Shown one piece after another: positions 1 to 7,995 of a stretch of 64,000 nt of DNA. The position numbers and the translations under genes are program-made. The stretch's first letter is position 1. Each line of letters opens with the position of its first letter. The notes under the pieces were generated by a model that was not told where the DNA came from, did not search any database, and saw only the letters and a list, made by a program, of their open reading frames with translations. Where the stretch lies: assembly GCF_024172125.1 (NCBI RefSeq), contig NZ_JAMZEA010000016.1:124001-188000 (forward strand). The letters run 5' to 3'. This DNA comes from Actinomadura rupiterrae. GTDB taxonomy: Bacteria > Actinomycetota > Actinomycetes > Streptosporangiales > Streptosporangiaceae.

Positions 1-709
1 GATTACCGCAGCGCTCGCTAACCAAGGTCAAGGCGCAATTGTCAGCCGCTCCACCTGGCACGCGAGGCATCGCGAGCTGAATGCCTCTTCCCCGGTTACT
101 CTCACCGCGAGGTCTTTCTTGGGTAGGCCGAGCGCTGGACGATGGCCTGGACGCTGCATGCCTGCCAGCGGCCGCCACCGCGCGCGGCATGGGAATGATC
201 CGCTCGTTTTAGGGGCTCGTCACGATTGAGGGTGTGGTCGCGGTCTGGAGCTGCCCTCTCCTTCCGCGCTACTGGCCCGGGTGCCTGCCTCAGCGTCGGC
301 GACGCGGAGGCCGTCGATCATGAAAGCCGCGAAACGGCGTACTGCTGTTCCGCGTGGAGAAGGGGGGCTCTTCCGGGGGCGGGCTTCCATGAGCACGCGA
401 GTCTGCTCGATCTTGCTAACCGCTTTGGTGTTCTGTCGGTCGTGGGCGTAAGCGTGTGCGAGGGCACTATCGGGCCAGTCGCGACGGTCCCGGGCCGCAA
501 GTGTCTCAGCGCGTCCTCGCAAGAAAGCACGGCATCGACCGTCGTCGCGTCACACAAATCATCACCGCCGCTCTCCCGCCCTGAACCGTTCCGGCGTGCG
601 CTTGGATCTTGGCACGGGTGCGGTTGACGGTTGCTGGCTGGCTTTTGCCGAGAACGGGCAGCAGAGCATCACCGGGATAGTGGACGTCGCATGGGGCGGT
701 TGTTCAGGT
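1..709. other. No supported gene
   Basis: Several open frames exist on both strands, but none shows a recognisable domain, a convincing ribosome binding site or a composition clearly better than its overlapping alternatives. A frame open from the left edge to about position 229 on the plus strand could be the tail of a truncated gene, but its sequence is not recognised. The stretch lies downstream of the minus-strand operon that ends at 710 and may hold its terminator or decayed DNA. Confidence 0.4.
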
Positions 710-1045
710 TTATCGAGCGCGATGGTCAGGGGCTGCTTGGGGCCTGGACGCGATGTAGCGGCGTTGGGCTTGTGCGGCTGCTTGTACGCACTTTTCAGGG
801 TCGAGTCCGAGGTCTGCGGCCCATCGGGTGCCCGACAGGATCAGGTTTCCGAGTTCTCGTTCGAGGGTCGTGCGGTCTGCGGCGCCTTCGAGTTCGTCTC
901 TGCTGATCCGGGCGATGTCGCCGGTGACGGTGCATGCGGCGACGGCAACGTGAGGCAGGTCCATGGGTGGCTGGTCACGCCAGATGTCCCGCGCGAGCGC
1001 TAGGAGTTCCGACAGGCGTGGGTCGTTCGGGCCCGGGTCGGTCAT
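710..1045 (-). CDS. Small helical protein coupled to an XRE-TPR regulator
   Basis: A 111-residue protein whose ATG overlaps the stop of the upstream regulator gene in an ATGA arrangement, so the two are almost certainly translationally coupled. The sequence is acidic at the start and mostly helical. A segment near residues 65-95 (ELGNLILSGTRWAADLGLDP) is reminiscent of the helices of MazG-like all-alpha pyrophosphohydrolases, but the metal-binding EExxE and ExxD signatures are not complete, so catalytic activity is doubtful. The family is not identified; a partner or accessory of the regulator is an inference from coupling only. Confidence 0.6.
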   Translation of the reverse strand: MTDPGPNDPRLSELLALARDIWRDQPPMDLPHVAVAACTVTGDIARISRDELEGAADRTTLERELGNLILSGTRWAADLGLDPEKCVQAAAQAQRRYIASRPQAAPDHRAR

Positions 1046-2343
1046 GTTCGCTGCTGTCCCTTGTTGATGAGCTCGATCAGGTCGGCCACGTCCGGGTGCC
1101 GGCCGTGGGGCCGCAACTTACCTGAGACGGCGCGGAGGCGGTCGGCGACCAGCCGTGAGGCTCCATCGTGGCCGAGTCGCCACGCGAGGTGGACCGCCTC
1201 CACTGCCGGGGGCAGTTCGTGGGCGGCGAGAAAACTTTCCGCCAGAGACAGCCGGTCGAGGATGGCGTTGCGGGACCAACTGCCGCCGCGCAAATGGAGA
1301 GCTCGGGTGAGCCGGTCGATCGCTTCGGGCGCGTGGCGGGGCTGGGTTTCGGCCAGGGCGGTGAGGGCCGCGCCGGTCAGGCTGAACAGCTCCGATTCGT
1401 GAACGTGGCGAGATTGCCAGGCGGCGGCTTCGTGCTGGGGCACTGCGGCGAACGTGGCCTCGGCTTCGCCGACCAGGCGGTGCACGTTGGCGTGGTCGCC
1501 TTGCATCGCGTGGGCCCAGGCGGCCAGTGCCGCCTGGTTGCTGAGTTGCCGGGTGGTGAAGGTGCCTATCTGGGTGGCGGCCTGAAGATGGGTGAGGATC
1601 ATCTCCGGTTGGCGGCGCTCCACCTGGTGGCCTGCCATCCGGACGACCAGGTGCCCGGCGAGTTCATAGTCTTCGGCGGCTTTGGCAGCTTGGACGCCGA
1701 GCACGTAATGCTGATCGGCGAGGGTGCTGTATCCGAGGTCACGGCAGGTATAGGCGGCCACACCGGAGATGTCAGCGATCACGGCGAGCAACGCCCGGCG
1801 GGTCTGGTCGGTGTTGGCCTGGGACAGCGGGGCGTTGCCGCGGGTCAGGAGCCGGGCAATCCCCCGCTGGACGTCGGGTGCCGCACCATGCTCATACAGC
1901 CAGTCGCGATGCAGGTCGGTGAGCCGATGCAGATCGGCGAGAATCTCAGGGGTCGGACGTTCCTGGTCGAACAGACCGCTCGGGGCGGGCACGGGCAGGC
2001 CGACGAGCGCGGCGCTCGTGGCGACCGCGCTGCTCAGCAGGACCTCGCGACGGTTCGTTTCGTCACTCTCCTCAGATCCGGGCGGCGACGCGCCAGGCCG
2101 GGCCTCGATGAGACCGAGATCGATCTCGGCCCGACCGGTGAGGGAGGTCAGTCCGCGGCGGTAACCGACGCCGGGGCGGGTTTCGCCGCGTTCCCACATC
2201 CCGACCAGGTTTCCCGTGGGAGCAACGTTGAGGCCCAGGTGGGTGCGCATGTGGGTGCCGAGTCGGTCGGCGAACGCGTCCTGAGACAGCCGTAGCGCGT
2301 GGCGGGCGGCCCTGAGTTGGTGGTTCGCCGGGTAGCGGCCCAT
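1042..2343 (-). CDS. XRE-family regulator with TPR-like C-terminal region
   Basis: A 433-residue protein. Residues about 8-60 form a Cro/C1-type helix-turn-helix (LRLSQDAFADRLGTH, then VGMWERGETRP as the recognition helix and turn). A hydrophobic Ala/Val/Leu segment near residues 103-120 follows an RREVLLSS motif, a twin-arginine-like stretch common in this actinobacterial family. The rest is helical repeats with alternating Ala and Leu, consistent with a TPR-type ligand or peptide sensor as in regulators that respond to small signals. The gene heads a two-gene minus-strand operon and diverges from the DUF6879 gene at 2482. Targets are unknown. Confidence 0.85.
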   Translation of the reverse strand: MGRYPANHQLRAARHALRLSQDAFADRLGTHMRTHLGLNVAPTGNLVGMWERGETRPGVGYRRGLTSLTGRAEIDLGLIEARPGASPPGSEESDETNRREVLLSSAVATSAALVGLPVPAPSGLFDQERPTPEILADLHRLTDLHRDWLYEHGAAPDVQRGIARLLTRGNAPLSQANTDQTRRALLAVIADISGVAAYTCRDLGYSTLADQHYVLGVQAAKAAEDYELAGHLVVRMAGHQVERRQPEMILTHLQAATQIGTFTTRQLSNQAALAAWAHAMQGDHANVHRLVGEAEATFAAVPQHEAAAWQSRHVHESELFSLTGAALTALAETQPRHAPEAIDRLTRALHLRGGSWSRNAILDRLSLAESFLAAHELPPAVEAVHLAWRLGHDGASRLVADRLRAVSGKLRPHGRHPDVADLIELINKGQQRT

Positions 2344-2481
2344 GCCTCATGGTCTACCCCGGCACATGCCCTGGCCCGGGGTTTGGGTCAGTTCTTGGGT
2401 CATGCGCTGTGTTGCCCTTGCGGCCGGGGTGGGTGAGGGTCGAGTCGGCAGCAGCAAAGTCGTCCGGGAGGAGCACGCGGC

Positions 2482-3273
2482 ATGGTGGATTTCGTGGGAG
2501 GTGACCCCAATTCGTCGCAGTTGGAGTGCCCGGCGGTGTGGAGAGACCCGGAGACGGAAGGGTTCTTTCTGCAGGGCAAGCTCGTCACTGACCCGGCGGT
2601 CCTGGCCCGGCTGGCGCAGGACGTGCCGCGCGGGATCGACGAGGCGGTGGTGTGGCAGCCCGACCGGCTCGGCCCGGCGTTGCTGGAGGCCGCGGCCGAC
2701 ACCTACGACAAGGGCCGCACCGGACATGGGAAGAAGGACCTGGAGACGCTGATCCGGGAAGCGCGGCATTCGGTCGTGCATCTGGAGCAGCGCGACGAGT
2801 ACACCGCCGAGCCGGAGTATCGGCGATGGCTGGAGGCAGGCAAGCGCGCCGACCACGGCGCCATGGCCGCCTACATGGCACCGTGGAAGGAGTTCGTCGG
2901 CGAGGTCACCGCCAAGGGCGTGGTGATGCGCCGTGCCCGGATCGTGTCCGAGCCGCTCAGCGACTACATCGAGTGGGAGCATGCGCTGACCGAGTTCAAC
3001 GTGGAGGCCGGTGAGCAGGTCCGCTGGCTGTCGCGGCGCGACGCCTACGACCTGCTGACGCCGACAGCCGACTTCTACGTGATCGACTCGCAGCTCGTGG
3101 CGTTCAACTTCAACGCCGGAGACGGCACCAGCCTCCGCGAGTACGAGTACGTGTCGGACCCGGTACGGGTCGGGCCGGTGGTCGCGTCGTTCGAGCAGGT
3201 GTGGAACCGCGCCGTCGACCACGCCGAGTACAAGCCCACCCGCACCGACCTGCCCTCCCAGGACGCAACCTAG
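2482..3273 (+). CDS. Fusion of a CPAV-type small domain to DUF6879
   Basis: A 263-residue protein with two parts. Residues about 10-80 contain ECPAVWRD and FFLQGKLVTDP and resemble the small protein encoded at 7732. Residues about 135-255 form a DUF6879 domain (RARIVSEPLSDYIEWEH, then AGEQVRWLSRRDAYDLL and FYVIDSQLVAFNFN) and resemble the separate protein at 7976. DUF6879 proteins accompany XRE/DUF5753 regulators in actinomycetes and have no established biochemical role. The gene converges on the XRE-DUF5753 gene at 3398, with a terminator hairpin between them. An ATG start preceded by a GGAGGAGC sequence supports the chosen start. Confidence 0.8.
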   Translation: MVDFVGGDPNSSQLECPAVWRDPETEGFFLQGKLVTDPAVLARLAQDVPRGIDEAVVWQPDRLGPALLEAAADTYDKGRTGHGKKDLETLIREARHSVVHLEQRDEYTAEPEYRRWLEAGKRADHGAMAAYMAPWKEFVGEVTAKGVVMRRARIVSEPLSDYIEWEHALTEFNVEAGEQVRWLSRRDAYDLLTPTADFYVIDSQLVAFNFNAGDGTSLREYEYVSDPVRVGPVVASFEQVWNRAVDHAEYKPTRTDLPSQDAT

Positions 3274-3312
3274 TCCCAGGACGCGCCACAGGCCCACACT
3301 GACTGTGATGTT

Positions 3313-3339
3313 GTCGCGTGGGATCAGAACCCACGCGAC
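3313..3339. terminator. Hairpin between convergent genes
   Basis: GTCGCGTGGG and CCCACGCGAC form a perfect 10-bp stem around a 7-base loop. It lies in the short space between the convergent DUF6879 gene and the XRE-DUF5753 gene, where a bidirectional terminator is expected. No strong T-tract follows, so the function is inferred from position and stem. Confidence 0.6.
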
Positions 3340-3397
3340 GACGTCACGGCCACTCACGCGGGGAACCTGCCTCGGTCCGCGGTTCGGGGTTGGGTGA

Positions 3398-4279
3398 TCA
3401 GTGGTCATATTCGTCGAGGCCGGCCAGGGCGGCATGGATCAGCGCGACGGCATGGTCACCGACCTTGGCGAGCGCGGTGAACCGCTCCCACGCCCGAAGG
3501 TAGGAGGCCACCTCTTCGCGCCTGGTCACCGTCAGGTTCCCGCTGACCAGTTCGACGGTGACGAGGTGGTCGCCGGTGATCAGGAACGACTCGTCCGGCC
3601 ATACTCCGAACCCGGCCACGGTGCGCTCGACAGCCCAGGGGATGATGCCGAGACTCACCGATGGCATGCCGACCACCTGAAGCAGATGATCGAGTTGTTC
3701 GCGATGCACCTCGCGAGGGCAGGTGCGGTGCCACAGCGCCTCCTGCTCCAGGACGAACACGAACCGGGAAGGGCCGTGCAGGACGTGCTTGCGGGCCATA
3801 CGCGCGTCCACCGCCGCCGCGACGTCGTCCAGCTCCATCTGGAACTCATGCCTGATCGACCTCAACGCCCACTCGCAGTACGCAGGGGTCTGTAGAAGGC
3901 CGGGAATGCCCTTGGAGGCATAGAACCGCATCCACCGGGCGTCGGCGTACAGGTCGCGGGTCTCCTCCTGCAGTCGACGCAGGCCCCCGCGTGCGAGCTG
4001 CTGGTTGGTCACCCACATCCGCGCGACGTGGGCCTGCTCGGCCAGCAGCTCTTCGGTGGTGTGAGCAGAGGCGCCGGTGATCCGGCACCACAGCCGCACA
4101 TGGTCGGCAGTGATGGTGCGTTGCCCTCGCTCGATCAGGCTGACCTGGGTGGAGTTGCTCCACCCGGCCAGCGCGGCGAACCGGACGCCGCTGATCTGCG
4201 CGCTGGTGCGCAGGTCACGGAGCCGGTCGGCGAAGCGCTGCCGCGCGGCCTGCGCGGACGATGACGGTGAAGCAGGCAT
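3398..4279 (-). CDS. XRE-family regulator with DUF5753 domain
   Basis: A 293-residue protein. Residues about 15-75 form an HTH (LRDLRTSAQISGVRFAALAG, then STQVSLIERGQRTI). Residues about 115-285 match the DUF5753 pattern: the RFYASKGIPGLLQTPAYCEW entry motif, a long helix with ARMARKHVL, then FVLEQEALWHR and a GIIPW turn. DUF5753 is thought to be a ligand or partner-sensing region in actinobacterial regulators, often paired with small DUF397 or DUF6879 proteins. The gene diverges from the queD/queE operon across an inverted-repeat operator at 4322-4378, which makes it the obvious candidate regulator of that operon and of itself. Confidence 0.9.
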   Translation of the reverse strand: MPASPSSSAQAARQRFADRLRDLRTSAQISGVRFAALAGWSNSTQVSLIERGQRTITADHVRLWCRITGASAHTTEELLAEQAHVARMWVTNQQLARGGLRRLQEETRDLYADARWMRFYASKGIPGLLQTPAYCEWALRSIRHEFQMELDDVAAAVDARMARKHVLHGPSRFVFVLEQEALWHRTCPREVHREQLDHLLQVVGMPSVSLGIIPWAVERTVAGFGVWPDESFLITGDHLVTVELVSGNLTVTRREEVASYLRAWERFTALAKVGDHAVALIHAALAGLDEYDH

Positions 4280-4321
4280 GCTGATGCTGATCCTGACGTA
4301 TGAGACAGAGATCCACGCGAG

Positions 4322-4378
4322 GGTTCTACAGGCTTTTACACCCCGGCGCGTGGCGAGGTGTAAAAGCCTGTATAAGCC
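4322..4378. promoter_or_regulatory. Inverted-repeat operator between XRE gene and queDE operon
   Basis: TACAGGCTTTTACACC at 4327-4342 is repeated exactly in inverted orientation at 4357-4372, with a 14-base spacer. The similarity extends outwards to GGTTCTAC on the left and GTATAAGCC on the right, so each arm carries two CTTYTAC-like half-sites about 10 bp apart. It lies in the only gap between the divergent XRE-DUF5753 gene and the nucleotide operon. Similar half-sites occur in tandem at 17242-17283 next to another XRE gene. Confidence 0.75.
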
Positions 4379-4449
4379 GTAGCCGTGCTGGTCATCCCGG
4401 CGTCACTGTCGAGAGGCATCAAGCCCACTCGTGATCTGGGAGGCAACCG

Positions 4450-4789
4450 GTGGCCTTCGACACCCCCCCGCTCCACTTTCGCTCCCGACCTGGCCGAGGC
4501 CGTCAGAGCCCCCGACCGTGGGAGCCCTGCGATCGGCCACAGTCCGGCGTTGGAGATCCTCGCCGAGGAGCTGCGCCGAAGCGACTGCCTGACGACCAGG
4601 ATCATCACGCCGTGCGACCAGCCGCCTTTCCTGCGCGTGGTGCACCTGGACGCCGGTCAACTGGCCGAAGACGTCCGGACCGATGGGGCGAACTACCTGT
4701 GGTCCTGGGGCGAGCCCATCGCGCCCCTCAATGCTCCGGACTTTGCTGCGGCCGAGGTGGCCCGGGTCCTCACCCCGCAAGGGAGGTGA
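4450..4789 (+). CDS. Small WSWGEPI-motif protein, frameshifted near its start
   Basis: First gene of the queDE operon. The C-terminal 75 residues contain WSWGEPI and are clearly paralogous to the protein at 10375. That paralogue begins VTFDVPRST. Here a GTG at 4450, preceded by GGGAGG, begins VAFDTP, and the PRST continuation sits one frame away. The two frames meet in a run of seven C residues at 4463-4469; six C would give one intact protein of about 112 residues. As the sequence stands, the downstream frame is open only from a GTG at 4385, which has no obvious ribosome binding site. This is a mutation, a slippage switch or a sequencing error. The function is unknown. Confidence 0.65.
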
Positions 4790-4837
4790 CCTGGACCTGC
4801 GCATCCGGTTGTGCCGCCGACAGGTCTGGAGACCGTG

Positions 4838-5230
4838 ATGTTCGAGATCACCAAGCAGTTCCACTTCGAGGCCGGCCATTGGCTCAACGGGCTGCCAGAA
4901 GGACATAAGTGCGGGCGTTACCACGGCCACTCCTACCGGGTCCGCATCACGCTCGCCTCACCCGAGTTGGACGCCACCGGCTTTGTCGCCGACTTCGGTG
5001 ACCTTGCCCCGGTGAACGCGCTGCTGAAGGCCAGGCTGGACCATCAGACGCTCAACGACCTCCTGGACCAGCCGTCCAGCGAACTCCTCGCCCAATGGAT
5101 CTTCCAGCAGTGCCAGAAGGTGCTGCCGCCCGCCGTCGCCGGGCTGGTCACCCAGGTGGCAGTGAGCGAGACCGCTACCAGCTGGGCGCTCTACCGCGAG
5201 CATCCCTCTGAGCCTGACGGGAGCGTGTGA
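4838..5230 (+). CDS. queD: 6-carboxy-tetrahydropterin synthase QueD-like
   Basis: A 130-residue T-fold protein. It has the zinc ligands of the family: His14 in FEAGHW, and His29 and His31 in the CGRYHGHSY motif, where Cys25 is the catalytic cysteine of the CxxxHGH signature. LDHQTLND and the late SETATS glutamate segment are also conserved. QueD converts 7,8-dihydroneopterin triphosphate to 6-carboxy-5,6,7,8-tetrahydropterin, the second step of 7-deazapurine synthesis. The ATG at 4838 fits the family N terminus (FEITKQFHFEAGH); an in-frame GTG at 4811 would add nine residues. It is followed by queE in the same operon. Confidence 0.93.
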   Translation: MFEITKQFHFEAGHWLNGLPEGHKCGRYHGHSYRVRITLASPELDATGFVADFGDLAPVNALLKARLDHQTLNDLLDQPSSELLAQWIFQQCQKVLPPAVAGLVTQVAVSETATSWALYREHPSEPDGSV

Positions 5231-5380
5231 TGAGATACCTCCGGTGCCCCGGCGCCCCCTCCCCCGCCGACGGCACCGCAGACCTCGCTGCCGGCTCTCC
5301 CCTGCCTCGACCCGCCAGCGGTACCGACGCCGCGCGCGTCGAGCCCGACCGCGCGTTCGGGATGGCCGCACGATCCAGAC

Positions 5381-6061
5381 GTGCTGCTGGTGTCGGAGAT
5401 CTTCGGCCCTACCGTGCAGGGTGAAGGCGCTTCGCTGGGCCAGTGCGCGGTATTCGTGCGGCTGGGTTTGTGCAACCTGACCTGCGCCTGGTGCGACACC
5501 CCCTTCACGTGGGACCGTGCCCGCTTCGACCTGCGGCAACAACTCACCGGGGTTTCCCGTGAGGAGATCTGGGAGCGGATCCGGGCGGTCCCGGCGCCTC
5601 TGGTGGTGATCACCGGTGGGGAGCCACTGATCCAGCAGCGACGGCTGACGTGGCTGATCGACCGCTGCTGCGCCGCCGGGCGCCTGGTGGAGATCGAGAC
5701 CAACGGGACGCTCGTCCCGAGTCGGCCGCTGCAGCAGTGCCGCGTGCAGTTCAACGTCTCGGTGAAACTCGCCAATTCCGGTGTCCCGGCCGCGCGCCGC
5801 ATCCGCCCCGAGGCGATTCGCGCACTGGCCAAGGCACGGACCCGGTGGAAGTTCATCGTCACCGGCATCGCGGACCTTGAGGAGATCGCCGAGCTTCAGA
5901 ACCGGTTCGGGCTGTCGCCGATCTGGGTGATGCCCGAGGGCTCCGACGCCGCCACCAGCCTGCGGCTGCTGCAGGAGCTGGCGGACCCGGTGCTGGCCCG
6001 CGGATGGAACCTCACGCCTCGCCTGCATGTCCTGCTGTGGGGTGATGAACGTGGGAGGTGA
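5381..6061 (+). CDS. queE: 7-carboxy-7-deazaguanine synthase QueE-like (radical SAM)
   Basis: A protein of about 226 residues with the radical SAM cluster motif CNLTCAWCDTP (Cys31, Cys35, Cys38), preceded by the QueE-typical EIFGPTVQGEGAS segment. VITGGEPL and an ETNGT motif follow at the expected spacing. QueE rearranges 6-carboxytetrahydropterin to 7-carboxy-7-deazaguanine (CDG). The first normal start is GTG 5381. The same frame is open upstream to 5234 as a proline-rich stretch without ATG, GTG or TTG and encodes WPHDPD just before the start, so the real start is uncertain. About 150 bases separate it from queD, unlike the tight spacing of the following genes. Confidence 0.92.
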   Translation: MLLVSEIFGPTVQGEGASLGQCAVFVRLGLCNLTCAWCDTPFTWDRARFDLRQQLTGVSREEIWERIRAVPAPLVVITGGEPLIQQRRLTWLIDRCCAAGRLVEIETNGTLVPSRPLQQCRVQFNVSVKLANSGVPAARRIRPEAIRALAKARTRWKFIVTGIADLEEIAELQNRFGLSPIWVMPEGSDAATSLRLLQELADPVLARGWNLTPRLHVLLWGDERGR

Positions 6062-6551
6062 CCTCCGCACGGTGCACCCGTTGTCGTGGGGAGACATCGA
6101 GCAGCACGTGGCGTCGGTGACGGCAGCCATCACCCGCGACGGCCCACCAGAGGCGATCGTCGCGATTGCCCGCGGTGGGCTGATCCCGGCCGTGTTGCTC
6201 GCCCACCGGCTCGGCTGCCGAGACCTGCGCACCCTCAACATCACCCACACCACCACCGACGCCGTCCACGCAGACAAGACCAGGCGGCCGGTCCTCACCG
6301 GCGCCGTGGCCGTGGACGGACTTGCCGGACGGGACGTGCTGCTGGTCGACGACATCGCCGGGTCGGGAGACACGCTCGCCCACGCCCGTCACCTGCTCGA
6401 CCATGCCGCCGGCGTTCGTCGTCTCCGCACGATCGTGCTGGTCGTCAACACCGCCAACTGGACGCAACGCCATCAGGCCCCGACCTATGTCGGGCACCGC
6501 GTCGAAGGATGGGTGATCTTCCCATGGGAACAAGCAGCGACCTGTACGTGA
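6045..6551 (+). CDS. Purine-type phosphoribosyltransferase
   Basis: A 168-residue type I phosphoribosyltransferase. The PRPP-binding loop is LLVDDIAGSGDT (about residues 99-110), IARGGLIPAVLLAHRLG forms the conserved N-terminal strand and loop, and the protein ends in a VIFPWE motif seen in xanthine-guanine and related phosphoribosyltransferases. These enzymes attach a free base to PRPP. In 7-deazapurine antibiotic pathways a phosphoribosyltransferase acts on preQ0, so here a 7-deazaguanine such as CDG is a plausible base; this is inferred from context. The start overlaps the end of queE and the gene overlaps the next methyltransferase, so coupling is tight. ATG 6045 follows a TGTGGGG sequence. 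Confidence 0.87.
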   Translation: MNVGGDLRTVHPLSWGDIEQHVASVTAAITRDGPPEAIVAIARGGLIPAVLLAHRLGCRDLRTLNITHTTTDAVHADKTRRPVLTGAVAVDGLAGRDVLLVDDIAGSGDTLAHARHLLDHAAGVRRLRTIVLVVNTANWTQRHQAPTYVGHRVEGWVIFPWEQAATCT

Positions 6552-7351
6552 CCCGGCCGGGTACGCCGATGATCGGCCCCTACAGCACGAACCAGATGGA
6601 CGACTTCTACGCTGCGGTCGCCCGCGGTGAGGTCAAGGCATCGGGGGTCATGAACCTGATGCAGCACCTGATCGTCGCCGAGCGGTGCCCTCCCGGCGCG
6701 CGGGTGCTGGACGTGTGCTGCGGGCGCGGCCTGGCGCTGCCGCTGCTCTACCGCTACGCGCCCACCATCGCTGGGTATTGCGGGCTGGACATCAGCGCCG
6801 CCAACCTCGCCGAGGCCCAGGCACAGGTCGCTGCCCTGCGCAAGTTGTACGGCGCGCCGTTCCCGGTGGACCTGGTGGAGTGCGACGTGGCGCAGCACTG
6901 GCCTCACCTGCCGGGCCCGGTGGGCGGGTTCGAGGTCGCGCTGTACACCTCCGCGCTGGAGCACCTGCCGTTCGAGCTCGGCGCGCAGAGCCTGCGCAAC
7001 ACCGCGGCGGCGCTGGCCCGGGGCGGAATTCTGTGGCTGTCCACACCCGCCGCCGTCGGCCCTCCGCCCCGTCCGCTGCAGTACGGCGTGCACGTCTACG
7101 AATGGTCGCGGAAGGAGGTCGAGAGCGTTGTCGGTAGCGCGGGTTTGGTCATCGAGGACGTGATGGGTCTGCTGCCACCCGCCCCCGACGCGGTGGCTGA
7201 TGCGCTCACCAGCCGGTACGGAGAAGCCGCCGCCAGTTGGTACCGCGACCTGGCCGAGCGCGTTCCGGCGGCGTTGCTGGACACCGCCTCCGCCGTTATG
7301 GCGCCGGAGGTCGCGACCGAACTGCTCTTCCTGTGTAGGAGGCCCTCATGA
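6524..7351 (+). CDS. Class I SAM-dependent methyltransferase
   Basis: A 275-residue Rossmann methyltransferase. Motif I is VLDVCCGRGLALPLL (around residue 60), CGLDISAANLAEAQ gives the acidic residue at the end of strand 2, and YTSALEHLP is the motif IV region. The N-terminal segment, with NQMDDFYAAVARGE and VMNLMQHLIVAERCP, is shared by small-molecule methyltransferases. Its substrate is unknown; operon position suggests the base, nucleotide or glycosidic product of the preceding enzymes. ATG 6524 lies inside the phosphoribosyltransferase gene (28-base overlap), and its stop overlaps the start of the kinase fragment at 7348. Confidence 0.85.
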   Translation: MGTSSDLYVTRPGTPMIGPYSTNQMDDFYAAVARGEVKASGVMNLMQHLIVAERCPPGARVLDVCCGRGLALPLLYRYAPTIAGYCGLDISAANLAEAQAQVAALRKLYGAPFPVDLVECDVAQHWPHLPGPVGGFEVALYTSALEHLPFELGAQSLRNTAAALARGGILWLSTPAAVGPPPRPLQYGVHVYEWSRKEVESVVGSAGLVIEDVMGLLPPAPDAVADALTSRYGEAAASWYRDLAERVPAALLDTASAVMAPEVATELLFLCRRPS

Positions 7352-7659
7352 CCGCCGCACCCGCAATGCCGGTCGGCGGGCCGTGTAGCGGGTCACTTTC
7401 AGGTCCCCCTGTCGGTCCTTTGTGGGTGAGCATCGAGGGCATCAACGGTGTCGGGAAGACCGCCGCCGCCCGCGCGACCGCCGCGGTACTCGGCACCCGA
7501 TGCCTGCTGCTGGACGAACTGACCGACCAGGCCACCGACCCTTTGACCGGGCGAGTGATCGCGGCGCTCGGCGCCGATGGTGACCCGTTCCTACGGACCG
7601 GGCACTCTCGTCATGCTGGCCGAAAGCAGCCAAGTTGGCCGCCGAGCACTTCTCCGTGA
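7348..7659 (+). pseudogene. Truncated thymidylate-kinase-like P-loop protein
   Basis: Residues about 25-88 look like the N-terminal third of a thymidylate-kinase-type nucleoside monophosphate kinase: SIEGINGVGKT is the P-loop, followed by a LLLDEL segment. Typical family members are about 200 residues; this frame ends at 103. The last 18 residues do not fit the family, while another frame over about 7595-7680 encodes LVMLAESSQVGRRALLREAV, suggesting a frameshift. After about 7690 a different gene module starts, so the 3' part has been lost or replaced. The start is coupled to the methyltransferase by ATGA. A complete copy may exist elsewhere in the genome. Confidence 0.65.
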
Positions 7660-7721
7660 AGCTGTGGAGCTGTTGACCACATCTGGGCTGTGGGTGAGAG
7701 TCGGGATGGTCCGATCGAAAG

Positions 7722-7737
7722 GTGGAATTCGGTGAAA
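7722..7737 (+). promoter_or_regulatory. GTGGAATTCGGTGRAAC element, copy 1
   Basis: GTGGAATTCGGTGAAAC overlaps the GTG start of the gene at 7732. A near-identical 17-mer with one mismatch lies at 9333-9349 upstream of the DUF5753 gene, and a weaker version (AATTCGGTG) lies at about 13746 upstream of the exonuclease gene. Reuse within one regulator-rich cluster suggests a binding site, but no dyad is obvious apart from the central GAATTC. Confidence 0.4.
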
Positions 7738-7995
7738 CCTCGCGGCGACGACGACCCGATCGTGTTGTCCTTCTACTGCGGTCCGGAGTCGGAGACGGTC
7801 GACACGTGTCCGGCTGTGCACCGGACCAACCGCGCGACGTGGCTGTGGCAGGGCGAGCTGCGCAACGATGCCCAGGTCCGCAACCAGCTCCGCAAGCCTT
7901 CCCCGACCGAGGTGGGGGTGGAGGTGGGCGACGACTTGGTGGACATGTTCGTGCGGGCGTATGCGAAGGAGAAGTATGGAGTCGATCTCGGCTGA
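7732..7995 (+). CDS. Small CPAV-motif protein, partner of DUF6879
   Basis: An 87-residue protein from GTG 7732. It contains DTCPAVHRTNRATWLWQGEL followed by a region ending in VDMFVRAYAKEKYGV. It aligns with the N-terminal domain of the fusion protein at 2482 (ECPAVWRD, FFLQGKL). Its 3' end overlaps the start of the DUF6879 gene by 20 bases, so the two are cotranslated. The fusion seen at 2482 indicates that the two products probably act together. No catalytic motif is visible. Confidence 0.65.
   Translation: MKPRGDDDPIVLSFYCGPESETVDTCPAVHRTNRATWLWQGELRNDAQVRNQLRKPSPTEVGVEVGDDLVDMFVRAYAKEKYGVDLG

Noticed and set aside
2347..3435. Minus-strand 362-codon frame
   Set aside because: It is the antisense shadow of the DUF6879 fusion gene; the plus-strand reading has recognisable domains and this one has none.
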